Shown here piece after piece: positions 52,752 through 61,527 of a stretch of 64,000 nucleotides of DNA (position 1 is its first letter; each line of letters opens with the position of its first letter). The stretch comes from Mycolicibacterium austroafricanum (GTDB taxonomy: Bacteria > Actinomycetota > Actinomycetes > Mycobacteriales > Mycobacteriaceae). Under the pieces are notes generated by a model. The model was given only the letters and a program-made list of their open reading frames with translations, was not told the DNA's origin and did no database searches. Both the position numbers and the translations under genes were made by a program. Location: positions 337,418 to 401,417 of the forward strand of contig NZ_HG964455.1 in the NCBI RefSeq assembly GCF_000612725.1. The letters run 5' to 3'.

Positions 52752-54328
52752 GCGTTCTCGCGACCGCCGTATCGCAGGCGATGACGGCGTCCCCCCGCGA
52801 GCTCGTGTTGCTCGACCGCGCCAGCGGACAGTGGAGCCGCCACCCGTGGCAGGAGGTGCACGCGCGGGCGGAGAACATCGCCGAGCGCGTCCTCGACGGG
52901 CCCGACGGGGCGGTGGGCCTCGTCGGCGAACCGACCGTGGAGTTCGTCGCGGCGATCCAGGGCGCATGGCTCGCCGGTCGCGCCGTGTCGATTCTGCCCG
53001 GCCCCATTCGGGGCGCCGACGATCGACAGTGGGCCCGGTCCACCGTCGAACGCTTCGCCGGGATCGGGGTCTCCCAGGCTCTCTCCCACGGTGCCCACCT
53101 GGAACTGTTGCGCACCAACGGTTCCCGACTGGACATACACGACGTCACCGTGGTCGGGCATTCCCGACGGTCCACCACGTTGTCGCCGCAGGCCGCCCCC
53201 GCCGGTGCGCCGGCAGTGCTGCAGGGCACCGCGGGTTCCACCGGCACACCCCGCACCGCGCTGCTGTCACCCGAGGCGGTGCTGAACAACGTCTCGGCGC
53301 TGTGGCAGCACACCGCCACCGACCCGAATCACGACGTCGGCATGACGTGGCTCCCGCTCTACCACGACATGGGCCTGACCTTTCTTCTCACCGGCTTCCT
53401 CACCGGCGCCGAGATGTGGGTGGCGCCGACGGCGGCGTTCGCCGCCTCCCCGTTCCGGTGGCTGACCTGGATGTCGGACAGCCGCGCCAGCCTCACTGCC
53501 GCACCGAATTTCGCGTACTCGGTGATCGGCAGGTACGCGCGCCGGGTGCCCGACGTCGACCTGGGGCGGCTGCGCCTCGCCATCAACGGCGGCGAGCCGG
53601 TCGACTGCGAAGGCTTCCAGCTGTTCCTGGACGAACTGGCCCGCTTCGGGCTCGACCCGCGGGCGGCCGCCCCGTCCTACGGACTGGCCGAGTCGACGTG
53701 CGCCGTCACCACCCCCGCGCCCGGAACCGGACTTGTGGTCGAGGAGATCACCGACCCGGCCACCGACGCCGTCCAGCGGCACGCCGTTCTCGGCAGGCCG
53801 ATTCCCGGTATGGACGTGCGGATCTCGGAATCCGAGCACTCCAGGAAGGTGGGAGACCACACCATCGGCGAGCTGGAGATCCGTGGCACGTCGATGATGT
53901 CGGGCTATCTGGGCCAGGATTCCCTGGAGCCCAACGAGTGGTTCCGCACCGGTGATCTCGGATACCTCACCGACGACGGACTTGTGGTGTGCGGCCGCGT
54001 CAAGGAACTCATCACCGTCGCCGGGCGCAACATCTTCCCCAGCGAGGTCGAGCGGGTCGCCGCGCAGGTCCGCGGGGTGCGTGAGGGCGCCGTCGTCGCG
54101 GTCGGCACCGACCGCGACTCGGCCAGACAGGGCCTGATCGTCGCCGCCGAATTCCGGGGTCCTGACGAAGCCGGCGCGAGAAGCGAAGTGGTGCAACGGG
54201 TTGCCTCGCAGTGCGGGGTGGTGCCCGCCGATGTCGTGTTCCTGGCGCCCGGCTCGCTGCCGCGCACCTCGTCAGGCAAGCTGCGGCGCCTGGAAGTCAA
54301 ACAGAATCTGGAGGCTGCACGGGTATGA
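52748..54328 (+). CDS. mbtM: Fatty acyl-AMP/ACP ligase of mycobactin lipidation (FadD33-type)
   Basis: The 526-residue protein is an AMP-binding enzyme with the loop G-T-A-G-S-T-G-T-P-R-T, then Y-G-L-A-E-S-T, and the C-terminal V-C-G-R-V-K-E-L-I-T-V-A-G-R-N-I and S-G-K-L-R-R. MbtM activates long-chain fatty acids and loads them on MbtL. It starts with a GTG overlapping the mbtL stop and ends in ATGA with mbtN. Confidence 0.92.
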   Translation: MSVLATAVSQAMTASPRELVLLDRASGQWSRHPWQEVHARAENIAERVLDGPDGAVGLVGEPTVEFVAAIQGAWLAGRAVSILPGPIRGADDRQWARSTVERFAGIGVSQALSHGAHLELLRTNGSRLDIHDVTVVGHSRRSTTLSPQAAPAGAPAVLQGTAGSTGTPRTALLSPEAVLNNVSALWQHTATDPNHDVGMTWLPLYHDMGLTFLLTGFLTGAEMWVAPTAAFAASPFRWLTWMSDSRASLTAAPNFAYSVIGRYARRVPDVDLGRLRLAINGGEPVDCEGFQLFLDELARFGLDPRAAAPSYGLAESTCAVTTPAPGTGLVVEEITDPATDAVQRHAVLGRPIPGMDVRISESEHSRKVGDHTIGELEIRGTSMMSGYLGQDSLEPNEWFRTGDLGYLTDDGLVVCGRVKELITVAGRNIFPSEVERVAAQVRGVREGAVVAVGTDRDSARQGLIVAAEFRGPDEAGARSEVVQRVASQCGVVPADVVFLAPGSLPRTSSGKLRRLEVKQNLEAARV

Positions 54329-55503
54329 CTGCGTCCATGGATGTCGACATCGACGGCTACCGAGAGCTTCTCGCGGAGGTCTTCGACGAACAGGTCTCCG
54401 CCTGGACCGCCGAAGCCGAGGCGTCCGAACAGTTTCCGCGCAAGCTGATCGAACACCTCGGCGCCGCGGGTGTGTTCCGGAGCAAGTGGGGCCCGGCCGG
54501 CGGTCAGCATCCCGACGTCGCGAAGCTCAACGAGTTGGCGTTCCGGCTCGGACACCTGGGGTCGGCAGGCATCGGCGTCGGTGTCAGCCTGCACGATTCG
54601 GCGATCGCGGTGTTGCGGCGCTTCGGCAGGTCGGATCATCTCAGGGCGGTCTGCGAGCAGGCCATCGACGGCGAGGCCGTGTTGTGCATCGGCGCCTCCG
54701 AGGAGTCCGGTGGATCCGACCTGCAGATCGTCGAAACCGAAGTCCGTTCGGCGCGAGACGGTTTCGAGATTCGCGGCATCAAGAAGTTCGTCTCGCTGTC
54801 CCCGGTCGCCGACCACATCATCGTCGTCGCCCGCGGTGTGGACCACGACCCCACCAGCAGACACGGCAACGTCCTCGTGGTCGCGGTGCCCACCCGCCAG
54901 GTCGACATTCAGGCGCCGTACCGCAAGGTCGGCGCCGGACCGCTGGACACCGCGGCCGTTCACATCGACACCTGGGTGCCCGCCGACCATCTGGTGGCCA
55001 GGGCCGGGACGGGGCTGGCGGCGATCTCATGGGGGCTGGCGCACGAACGCATGTCGATCGCCGGGCAGGTCGCCTCGTCGTGTCAGCGGGTGCTCGGCGT
55101 GACGCACGCCCGCATGGTGCAGCGGCGCCAGTTCGGCGCCACCCTCTTCGAGCATCAGGCACTGCGGATGCGGATGGCCGACCTGCAGGCCCGGGTGGAT
55201 CTGCTCAGGCACGCGCTCACCGGCATCGCCGCGCAGGGCCGGCTGGACCTGCGCGCGGCCGCCGGGGTCAAGGTCACCGCGGCCCGGCTCGGCGAGGAAG
55301 TTCTGTCCGAATGCATGCACATCTTCGGCGGCGCAGGCTATCTCGTCGACGAGACACCGCTGGGCCGGTGGTGGCGTGACATGAAGCTGGCGCGGGTCGG
55401 CGGCGGCACCGACGAGGTGCTCTGGGAGCTGGTGGCCGCGGCGATGAAACCGGACTTCGACAGCTACGCCGAGATGATCGGCGGCACGACGGCTTCCGAT
55501 TAG
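54325..55503 (+). CDS. mbtN: Acyl-ACP dehydrogenase of mycobactin lipidation (FadE14-type)
   Basis: The 392-residue acyl-CoA dehydrogenase-fold protein has A-S-E-E-S-G-G-S-D-L in the flavin-contact strand, R-R-Q-F-G-A-T-L-F-E and I-F-G-G-A-G-Y-L-V near the end. MbtN introduces the cis double bond of the mycobactin acyl chain on the carrier protein. Start at 54325 is fixed by the overlap with mbtM. It overlaps the convergent mbtK by four bases. Confidence 0.92.
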   Translation: MTASMDVDIDGYRELLAEVFDEQVSAWTAEAEASEQFPRKLIEHLGAAGVFRSKWGPAGGQHPDVAKLNELAFRLGHLGSAGIGVGVSLHDSAIAVLRRFGRSDHLRAVCEQAIDGEAVLCIGASEESGGSDLQIVETEVRSARDGFEIRGIKKFVSLSPVADHIIVVARGVDHDPTSRHGNVLVVAVPTRQVDIQAPYRKVGAGPLDTAAVHIDTWVPADHLVARAGTGLAAISWGLAHERMSIAGQVASSCQRVLGVTHARMVQRRQFGATLFEHQALRMRMADLQARVDLLRHALTGIAAQGRLDLRAAAGVKVTAARLGEEVLSECMHIFGGAGYLVDETPLGRWWRDMKLARVGGGTDEVLWELVAAAMKPDFDSYAEMIGGTTASD

Positions 55504-56099
55504 GCGGGCCGGTTCAGCGCATACAGCGCCATCCGCCGGTTCGACATCTGGTGCTCACCGAGGAAGTCACATCGGGCGTACTCACACAACCGGCGCGCGC
55601 CCACGTTGCGGTGGTCCGGGTCGAACATGATTCGCCTGCAGCGCGGTTCGATCTCGAACAGGCTGGCGGCCAGCCGGGGCAACAGGATGGGACCGAAGCC
55701 ACGGTTGACAATGCCGAGGTCGGCGATCGCGGCGTGCAGCCCGAGATCGTGCGGATCGGCGTCGTAGCGCGGCGCGATGGAATCCTTTGCGGCGCGGTAC
55801 ACCTCGACATAGCCGAGCGCCTCACCCTTGAACGTGCCGATCAGCGGGCGCGAGTAGGTCCCCGCCAGCTGCGCGCGCAGATAGCCGTGCCACCACTCGA
55901 CGGGCCGGTCGTACTCCCACGCTTCGGCCAGGTGCGGGCGATTCATCCACTCCGAGATCATCGACGCATCGGAGTCCGGATCGACCAGCCGGATCTGATA
56001 CGGGTCGGCGAGTCGTGGGATCGGCGGCGGCGGCACGGCACGCACCTCGGCGGTGAGCTCGGTGAGTTCCCTGGGCAGGATCGGCAGCACGTCAGTCAT
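55500..56099 (-). CDS. mbtK: Lysine N6-acyltransferase of mycobactin synthesis
   Basis: The 199-residue protein is a GNAT of the IucB/RhbD/MbtK type, with E-W-M-N-R-P-H near 50-56, W-H-G-Y-L, Y-V-E-V-Y-R-A and H-A-A-I-A-D-L. It transfers the acyl chain to the epsilon-amine of the mycobactin lysines. The usual length in M. tuberculosis (Rv1347c) is about 210. An IdeR box lies just upstream. Confidence 0.92.
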   Translation of the reverse strand: MTDVLPILPRELTELTAEVRAVPPPPIPRLADPYQIRLVDPDSDASMISEWMNRPHLAEAWEYDRPVEWWHGYLRAQLAGTYSRPLIGTFKGEALGYVEVYRAAKDSIAPRYDADPHDLGLHAAIADLGIVNRGFGPILLPRLAASLFEIEPRCRRIMFDPDHRNVGARRLCEYARCDFLGEHQMSNRRMALYALNRPA

Positions 56100-56126
56100 C
56101 GTGACCGCAGAGCCTACCCGAGCAGA

Positions 56127-56145
56127 TGAGGCCAGGCTTGCCTAC
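56127..56145. promoter_or_regulatory. IdeR (iron) box upstream of mbtK
   Basis: TGAGGCCAGGCTTGCCTAC agrees with the IdeR consensus at 13 of 19 positions, including the central AGGCT and the CCTA right arm. It is 28 bp upstream of the mbtK ATG on the minus strand, as expected for iron repression matching that of mbtL. Confidence 0.7.
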
Positions 56146-56234
56146 ATTCGGGGCTATCCCCGCCGACATTGCGGTGCGGGTCGTGGAGATCGGCGCGCCC
56201 ACGGCCCTCAGTGCAATCTCGCGCGCACCCGAGG

Positions 56235-56657
56235 CTAGGTGAGCAGCAGGACGCCTCCGGTGACCAATGCGACCACCTTGACGAGTTCGAGCGCGACGTA
56301 GACGTAGTGCGCCCGCGAACGGGGCCCCTCGGCACCGGCCAGCACCTCATCGGAGCGCCGGGTCAACGCCGGGCGCACGAACAGCAGCTGCGCGGCCAGC
56401 ATCGCGGTCGCGGCGAGCAGTGCGACCAGCGCCGCCGTCGCGTCGCCGTGGATCAGCGTGGCGGCCAGGGCCACTGCCGCGAGAACGCCTTCACAGGCGT
56501 TGAGCGCGCGGAACACCCGGCGTCCGATGCCCAGCCCGATCTGCAGTGTGACGCCCGGGGCGCCGAACTTCAGCGGAGCCTCGAGGAAAGAGATGGCCAG
56601 CACCATGCCGAGCCAGACGAACGTCGCTGCGATGGCGACACCGAGAGCACCATTCAC
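56235..56657 (-). CDS. Conserved-looking membrane protein with four segments
   Basis: This protein of about 140 residues starts at a GTG (56657) or an ATG at 56678. It has four hydrophobic segments: G-V-A-I-A-A-T-F-V-W-L-G-M-V, A-V-A-L-A-A-T-L, A-L-V-A-L-L-A-A-T-A-M-L-A-A-Q-L-L, and V-A-L-E-L-V-K-V-V-A-L-V-T-G-G-V-L. No functional motif is visible. It sits after the mbt-2 locus and is divergent from the 64-residue gene. Confidence 0.65.
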   Translation of the reverse strand: MNGALGVAIAATFVWLGMVLAISFLEAPLKFGAPGVTLQIGLGIGRRVFRALNACEGVLAAVALAATLIHGDATAALVALLAATAMLAAQLLFVRPALTRRSDEVLAGAEGPRSRAHYVYVALELVKVVALVTGGVLLLT

Positions 56658-56687
56658 GGGGCGAAGCCTAGGTGACATCGTGAAGCG

Positions 56688-56882
56688 ATGGACAGTGATC
56701 GCGTCGCCGAACTTGAGCGCTGGGAAGACGCCGGGGCGGTGTGGCGGGTGATCGGCCGCAACGCCTCCGCTGTGACGGTGGCGCTGCTGCGCTGCGACGG
56801 CGGCGAGGAGGTCGGCCGGTTCACCAGCACCGACCCCCGCCTGCTGGCCTTCATCGGCGATCGGCTCAGCAGCGAGGACTGA
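56688..56882 (+). CDS. Small conserved-looking protein, 64 residues
   Basis: The protein has 64 residues, starts with an ATG at 56688 and shows strong codon bias of the host. It contains R-W-E-D-A-G-A-V-W-R-V and V-T-V-A-L-L-R-C-D-G-G-E-E-V, a pattern I recognise from short mycobacterial proteins of unknown function. It ends 43 bp before the IS30-family element begins. Confidence 0.65.
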   Translation: MDSDRVAELERWEDAGAVWRVIGRNASAVTVALLRCDGGEEVGRFTSTDPRLLAFIGDRLSSED

Positions 56883-56929
56883 ACCTCTTGCCTCGCCGAG
56901 ATTGCCAATAGCGCGGGAAAACCCGCTTG

Positions 56930-58360
56930 GATTCAAGCGGTGGCTGCAACGAATGTGGACGGGTCTGAGAGTAGTCGGTCGAGTTCTTCGGCGGGGGTGC
57001 GCCAGTTGTGGCGTTTGCGGGGTCGGGCGTTGAGTTCGGCGGCGACCTGGTCGAGCCAACCGGGACCGTAGAACGACAGGTCGGTGCCTTTGGGGAAGTA
57101 CTGACGGAGCAAGCCGTTGGTGTTCTCGTTGGTGCCGCGTTGCCAGGGGCTGTGCGGATCGCAGAAGTAGATCGGCAGCCCGGTGGCCTCGGTGATCTTG
57201 GTGTGCAGCGCCATTTCGCGGCCTTGGTCCCAGGTCAGGGAGCGGCGCAGGATCTCAGGTATCTCGGGGATCTTGGCGCTGATCGCCTCGGCCAGGGTGG
57301 CGGCGGTGTGGTCGCCGGGCAGGTGCAGCAGGACCACAAAACCGGTGGTGCGTTCGACCAAGGTGCCGATCGCCGAGGCCGAAGCAGTGCTGCCCAGGAT
57401 CAGATCTCCTTCCCAATGGCCGGGGATCGCGCGGTCATCAGCTTCGGCGGGCCGCTCACTGATGTTGATCATGTCTTTGAGCTTGCCTCGTCCAGTCTCG
57501 TTGCGGCCCTGAGGTTTCCGCTGGGTCCGGCCGCTACGCAGCGCGGTCTTGACCAACTTCGCCAGCTCACCGCGGGGCTGGACGTAGATGGCCTGGTAGA
57601 TCGTCTCGTGTGACACCCACATCTCCGAATCGTCGGGAAAATCTTCCCGCAGCCGGCCCGCGATCTGCTCGGGACTGTGCCGCTTCTCCAAGCGTGCCAC
57701 CACCTCGGCCAACAGTGCCGGGTTGTCCTCGAGCTTTCGGGGTTTGGGCCGTTGACGGTTGGCCTCGGCCACGTCCTGGCCGAGGCGGGCTCGATACCCC
57801 GACTCGGTCATTCCCTTGCCGATCTCACGGCTGATGGTGTCGGGGTGGCGACCCAGCACCTCGGCGGCCCGCGGTGGGGCACACCCGGCCTCGAGCAGCT
57901 CTTCGAGACGGTAACGCTCGGTGAACGTCAACGGCGCTCGCGGCCGAGGCGCTCGCGCGGTTGACTCCTCGACAGGGACAGCTGTTCTGGGCACATAACC
58001 AGCCTGTTTGACCCAGATCGCGCCGGCGTTCTCCGACACGCCGGCGATCACTGCAGCCTGCGCGGTCGACGCTCCGGCTTTCATCGCCGACCAGAACGCC
58101 TCCCGAGCCGCCGCCGAGTACCGGGTACCTCGGTGTTTGAGATTCGCCGGGATACCGGCCTCTTTAGCCCACTTCGACCCCTGCTGGTGGGCCACCCCGG
58201 CCACCGTCGCTGCCGCCGACTGCGACAAACCCGACCTCAACGCACCCAGGAAAACCTCACGCGCAGACGCACACCCCGCAACATCACCGCTGCCATGACC
58301 GCCAAAACCCATCGAGCAACACTCCTAAACAAATCAGGCGTTGCAGCGACCGATTGAGTC
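56930..58360. mobile_element. IS30-family insertion sequence
   Basis: Imperfect terminal inverted repeats of 26 bp are seen at 56930-56955 and 58335-58360, with 21 matches and the shared core GCTGCAACG; a weaker match extends five bases further out. The left repeat overlaps the transposase stop. A single transposase fills the element. No clear target duplication was found. A short GCGGG-AAAA-CCCGC hairpin lies directly outside the left end. Confidence 0.85.
56933..58312 (-). CDS. IS30-family transposase
   Basis: This 459-residue protein has helix-turn-helix segments in the first half (A-A-E-V-L-G-R-H-P-D-T-I-S-R-E-I) and an IS30 DDE core: W-E-G-D-L-I, T-W-D-Q-G-R-E-M, and H-S-P-W-Q-R-G-T-N-E-N-T-N-G-L-L-R. 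An extra N-terminal pair of short repeats (A-G-V-A-H-Q and A-G-V-S-E-N) precedes these. The frame is intact, so the element may be active. Confidence 0.95.
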   Translation of the reverse strand: MGFGGHGSGDVAGCASAREVFLGALRSGLSQSAAATVAGVAHQQGSKWAKEAGIPANLKHRGTRYSAAAREAFWSAMKAGASTAQAAVIAGVSENAGAIWVKQAGYVPRTAVPVEESTARAPRPRAPLTFTERYRLEELLEAGCAPPRAAEVLGRHPDTISREIGKGMTESGYRARLGQDVAEANRQRPKPRKLEDNPALLAEVVARLEKRHSPEQIAGRLREDFPDDSEMWVSHETIYQAIYVQPRGELAKLVKTALRSGRTQRKPQGRNETGRGKLKDMINISERPAEADDRAIPGHWEGDLILGSTASASAIGTLVERTTGFVVLLHLPGDHTAATLAEAISAKIPEIPEILRRSLTWDQGREMALHTKITEATGLPIYFCDPHSPWQRGTNENTNGLLRQYFPKGTDLSFYGPGWLDQVAAELNARPRKRHNWRTPAEELDRLLSDPSTFVAATA

Positions 58361-58457
58361 TGAGCCGAAAAAAGACCGCGTGGAATGCGATTTCGGCGGG
58401 GAGAGGGCGGTTGCGGCGTTACCGTACGGGCGGGGGTCAGCACGGAAGGACGCCGCT

Positions 58458-60368
58458 TTGACGACGACGCCGCAGCATCCGGTCAGCCCGTTGTCCCGCC
58501 ACGGGCGGTTCGTCGGCCGTGTCGGAGGGCTCGCGGTGGCGCTCGGGATCGGCATCGCGATCGCCAACAGCCCCGCCGTCGCGGCCGCCGACGACGACAC
58601 CACGAGCTCGGAGTCGTCGTCCGCGTCAACCGCGGACAGCGACACGACCTCGAACACCCCGACCGACACCGACAGCGACAGCGACAGCGAAGAGTCGGGC
58701 GACGCCCAGGAGCCGGACCAGACCGACGAGGACGACCCGGCACCTGACGTCGAAGACGAGGAGCGGCGGACCCGGGTCACCGTCGACGTCCCCTCCCCCG
58801 AGTCCGAGGCCGACTCCAAGTCCGAGTCCGAACCCGAATCCGAGGCCGAGGCCGAATCCGTCGATCGCGGCGACTCCGCCGATGACCCCGTCAGCCCCGA
58901 GCCGGCGGCGGTCTGGGCACTTGCCGGATCCGCACGCCGCGAGACCGCTGTCGAGTCCCCTTCGATGACGCAGGACATCCAGGCGGCGGCCACGGCCAGC
59001 CCGCTGGGCACCGAACAACAACTCGAGGCCGAGCAGATCGCCGCCGAAACGGTGAAGACCTGGCCGGTGCGGCTGATGAAGTTCGTGTTGAGCGTGGGCT
59101 GGCTGGCGACAGCGCATCGCGAGTACAGCGAGATCAACGGCCCGGACTGGGACAACCTCTGGCAGCTGCACCGGGCCGTCGACGAGTACGCGATGGGCAC
59201 CGCCTTCCAGCAGCAGCTGCTCAACCCGATGACGCCGACCGTGGTCACCCAGGTCGCGCCGCCGCACAGCTGGTACGGCCGGGACGTCGAGGGCTCCCGC
59301 ATCCTCTACGACAACCCCGACACGATCTACCGCTTCATGGGCGTGAACATGACCTCCACCTACGTGATCAAGGGCCAGTTCGTCGGCGTGCACCCGGCGG
59401 ACACCAGCTTCAGCGTGCTCACCGGACTGTCCGGCGTCACCGCGGACTACCTCAGCGGCCGCGACATCGACATCGCACCGGACGGCTCGTTCACGATCAC
59501 CGTCAGCGGCGCACCCGCCGCACCGGGCCAGGCCAACCACCTGCAGCTGACCGCGGACACCACACTGATCGCGGTGCGCAACACCCTGTCGGACTGGACC
59601 ACACAGACGCCGATGAGCCTGACCATCGAACGTTTGTCGGGTCCGCGGAACAGCCTGTTCAGCCAGCTCGGCGGCTTCGCGATCCCCGGGCTCGGACCGA
59701 TGGTGACGAAGAGCCCGCTGCTGACCACGCTGGTGTCGTTGATCCCGCCGATGAAGGAGCCGCCGCGGATTCTGCGGGGCGTGTTCGCGGCGGTCATCAT
59801 GGGGCTCGGCCTGGGGATGGAGTCCAAGTACATCAAGGTCGCCACCACCGACCCGGCGACCGGTGACCGCGTCGGTCCCAACCACCTGCCCAACCCGTCG
59901 CGCAACGCCGAGTTCCTGGCCACTCAGTTGCAGAGCGCCGGGTACTTCCAGCTGCGCGACGATCAGGCCATGGTCGTCACCATCGTGCCGGGCAATGCGC
60001 GCTACTTCGTCGTCCCGATCACCAACCTGTGGACCGTCACGGGGAACTACTGGGACGAACAGACCAGCCTGAACAACGCGCAGGCCGTCGCGAATCCGGA
60101 CGGCAGCTACACGTTCGTCATCTCACCCACCGACACCGGTGTCCACAACTGGGTGTCGACCGGCGGATTGAACAAGGGCACGATGTCGATCCGCTTCCAG
60201 GACCTCGACCTGGCGTCGTCGGTGACGCCGACGGTGAGTTCGGTGGTGGTGCCGGTGTCGGACCTGGCGGCGGTCCTTCCGCCGACGACGGCATACGTGA
60301 CCGCGGCCCAACGCCAGAGCCAGCTCAGCGTCCGTAAGGCGGGCTTTGACCGTCGCTTCGCGGACTGA
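58458..60368 (+). CDS. Exported DUF1254/DUF1214 protein with acidic linker
   Basis: The protein has 636 residues from a TTG at 58458 with GGAAGGA upstream; no ATG fits. A signal sequence (V-G-G-L-A-V-A-L-G-I-G-I-A-I-A) ends near A-V-A-A-A. A 110-residue stretch of Asp/Glu/Ser/Thr follows, then the DUF1254 (N-P-D-T-I-Y-R-F) and DUF1214 (W-T-V-T-G-N-Y-W and D-T-G-V-H-N-W-V-S-T) domains. It is the exported relative of the cytoplasmic DUF1214 proteins at 4554 and 39803. The IS30 element inserted 98 bp upstream may have separated it from its promoter. Confidence 0.8.
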   Translation: MTTTPQHPVSPLSRHGRFVGRVGGLAVALGIGIAIANSPAVAAADDDTTSSESSSASTADSDTTSNTPTDTDSDSDSEESGDAQEPDQTDEDDPAPDVEDEERRTRVTVDVPSPESEADSKSESEPESEAEAESVDRGDSADDPVSPEPAAVWALAGSARRETAVESPSMTQDIQAAATASPLGTEQQLEAEQIAAETVKTWPVRLMKFVLSVGWLATAHREYSEINGPDWDNLWQLHRAVDEYAMGTAFQQQLLNPMTPTVVTQVAPPHSWYGRDVEGSRILYDNPDTIYRFMGVNMTSTYVIKGQFVGVHPADTSFSVLTGLSGVTADYLSGRDIDIAPDGSFTITVSGAPAAPGQANHLQLTADTTLIAVRNTLSDWTTQTPMSLTIERLSGPRNSLFSQLGGFAIPGLGPMVTKSPLLTTLVSLIPPMKEPPRILRGVFAAVIMGLGLGMESKYIKVATTDPATGDRVGPNHLPNPSRNAEFLATQLQSAGYFQLRDDQAMVVTIVPGNARYFVVPITNLWTVTGNYWDEQTSLNNAQAVANPDGSYTFVISPTDTGVHNWVSTGGLNKGTMSIRFQDLDLASSVTPTVSSVVVPVSDLAAVLPPTTAYVTAAQRQSQLSVRKAGFDRRFAD

Positions 60369-60374
60369 ACAGAG

Positions 60375-61310
60375 TCAGTGCTTGTCCTTGCGTCCGATCG
60401 GCAGCACGTGCATGACCGCGACGACGATCAAGCCCACGACGAGGCCGACGACCGCCGAGGCGGCGGTGTTGACCAGCCAAGCCAGCACGGCGCCGACGCC
60501 GCCGACGTGGTGGACGTACTCCTCGGCGTGGTGGACCAGGCCGTAGGGCAGGTGCCAGCCGAGTGCGTCGGTGCCGACGAGCAGGATGTGCCCGCCCACC
60601 CACAGCATCGCCACCGTGCCGATGACCGACAGCGCCGAGAGCAGCTTCGGCATGCCGGCGACCAGGCCGTGACCGATCTTGTGGGCGAACGGCGAGGAGC
60701 GCTGGGTCATGCTCAACCCGATGTCATCCATCTTCACGATGCCGGCGACGACGCCGTACACCGCCGCGGTGATCACCACGGCGACGACGAGCAGGATGAG
60801 CAGCCTGGGCAGGAACGGTTGGTCGGCCACTTCGTTGAGTGCGATCACCATGATCTCGGCCGACAGGATGAAGTCGGTGCGGATGGCGCCGGTGACCATG
60901 AACTTCTCGGCGTCGGCCCCGGAGGCCGCGGCGGGCGCGCCGTGCTTCTCGTGGCCGCGGATCATGCCCCAGACTTTTTCGGAGCCTTCGTAGCAGAGGT
61001 AGGTGGCGCCCAGCATCAGGATCGGGGTCAGAAGCCACGGCACGAACTGGCTGAGCAGCAGCGCGGCGGGAAGGATGAAGACGATCTTGTTGCGCAGCGA
61101 GCCGATCGCGATGCGCTTGATGATCGGCAGTTCGCGTTCTGCGGCGATGCCGTGCACGTATTGCGGCGTGACCGCGGTGTCGTCGATGACCACACCGGCG
61201 GCCTTGGCCGTCGCCTTACCCGCCGCAGCGCCGATGTCGTCGACGGACGCGGCCGCGAGTCGAGCGAGCATCGCGACGTCGTCGAGGAGCGCGAACAGTC
61301 CCCCGCTCAT
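60375..61310 (-). CDS. DUF808 membrane protein
   Basis: The 311-residue protein belongs to the DUF808/YedI family: S-G-G-L-F-A-L-L-D-D-V-A at the start, R-T-D-F-I-L-S-A-E-I-M in the middle, and about seven hydrophobic segments. Function is unknown. It is convergent with the DUF1254 gene, six bases apart. Confidence 0.88.
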   Translation of the reverse strand: MSGGLFALLDDVAMLARLAAASVDDIGAAAGKATAKAAGVVIDDTAVTPQYVHGIAAERELPIIKRIAIGSLRNKIVFILPAALLLSQFVPWLLTPILMLGATYLCYEGSEKVWGMIRGHEKHGAPAAASGADAEKFMVTGAIRTDFILSAEIMVIALNEVADQPFLPRLLILLVVAVVITAAVYGVVAGIVKMDDIGLSMTQRSSPFAHKIGHGLVAGMPKLLSALSVIGTVAMLWVGGHILLVGTDALGWHLPYGLVHHAEEYVHHVGGVGAVLAWLVNTAASAVVGLVVGLIVVAVMHVLPIGRKDKH

Positions 61311-61527
61311 CCGGTCACCGTGTGCGCGTCGGCGGTCATGGCCGGAAGGTTACCCAACGGATCCGGGCAAGACCCGCCGCGGCCGATCTGCCGCCGACAC
61401 GCCGGCCCGAAACCGGCCGACACGCAGAAAGGCCCTCGCGCTGACCTGCACGTGCGCTAGTTTTAGGGACTGATCACCAACGGCCGTCGCTCGTCAGTGC
61501 CCCTGGGATCGATCTTGGGGGTGCGTG

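Noticed and set aside
58621..58860. CRISPR-like repeat in the DUF1254 gene
   Set aside because: It is simple Asp/Ser/Glu codon repetition inside a coding frame, with no spacers.
61458..61466. TAGTTTTAG resembling the right arm of the ferredoxin operator
   Set aside because: No matching left arm at the required distance; likely a chance or -10-like sequence.
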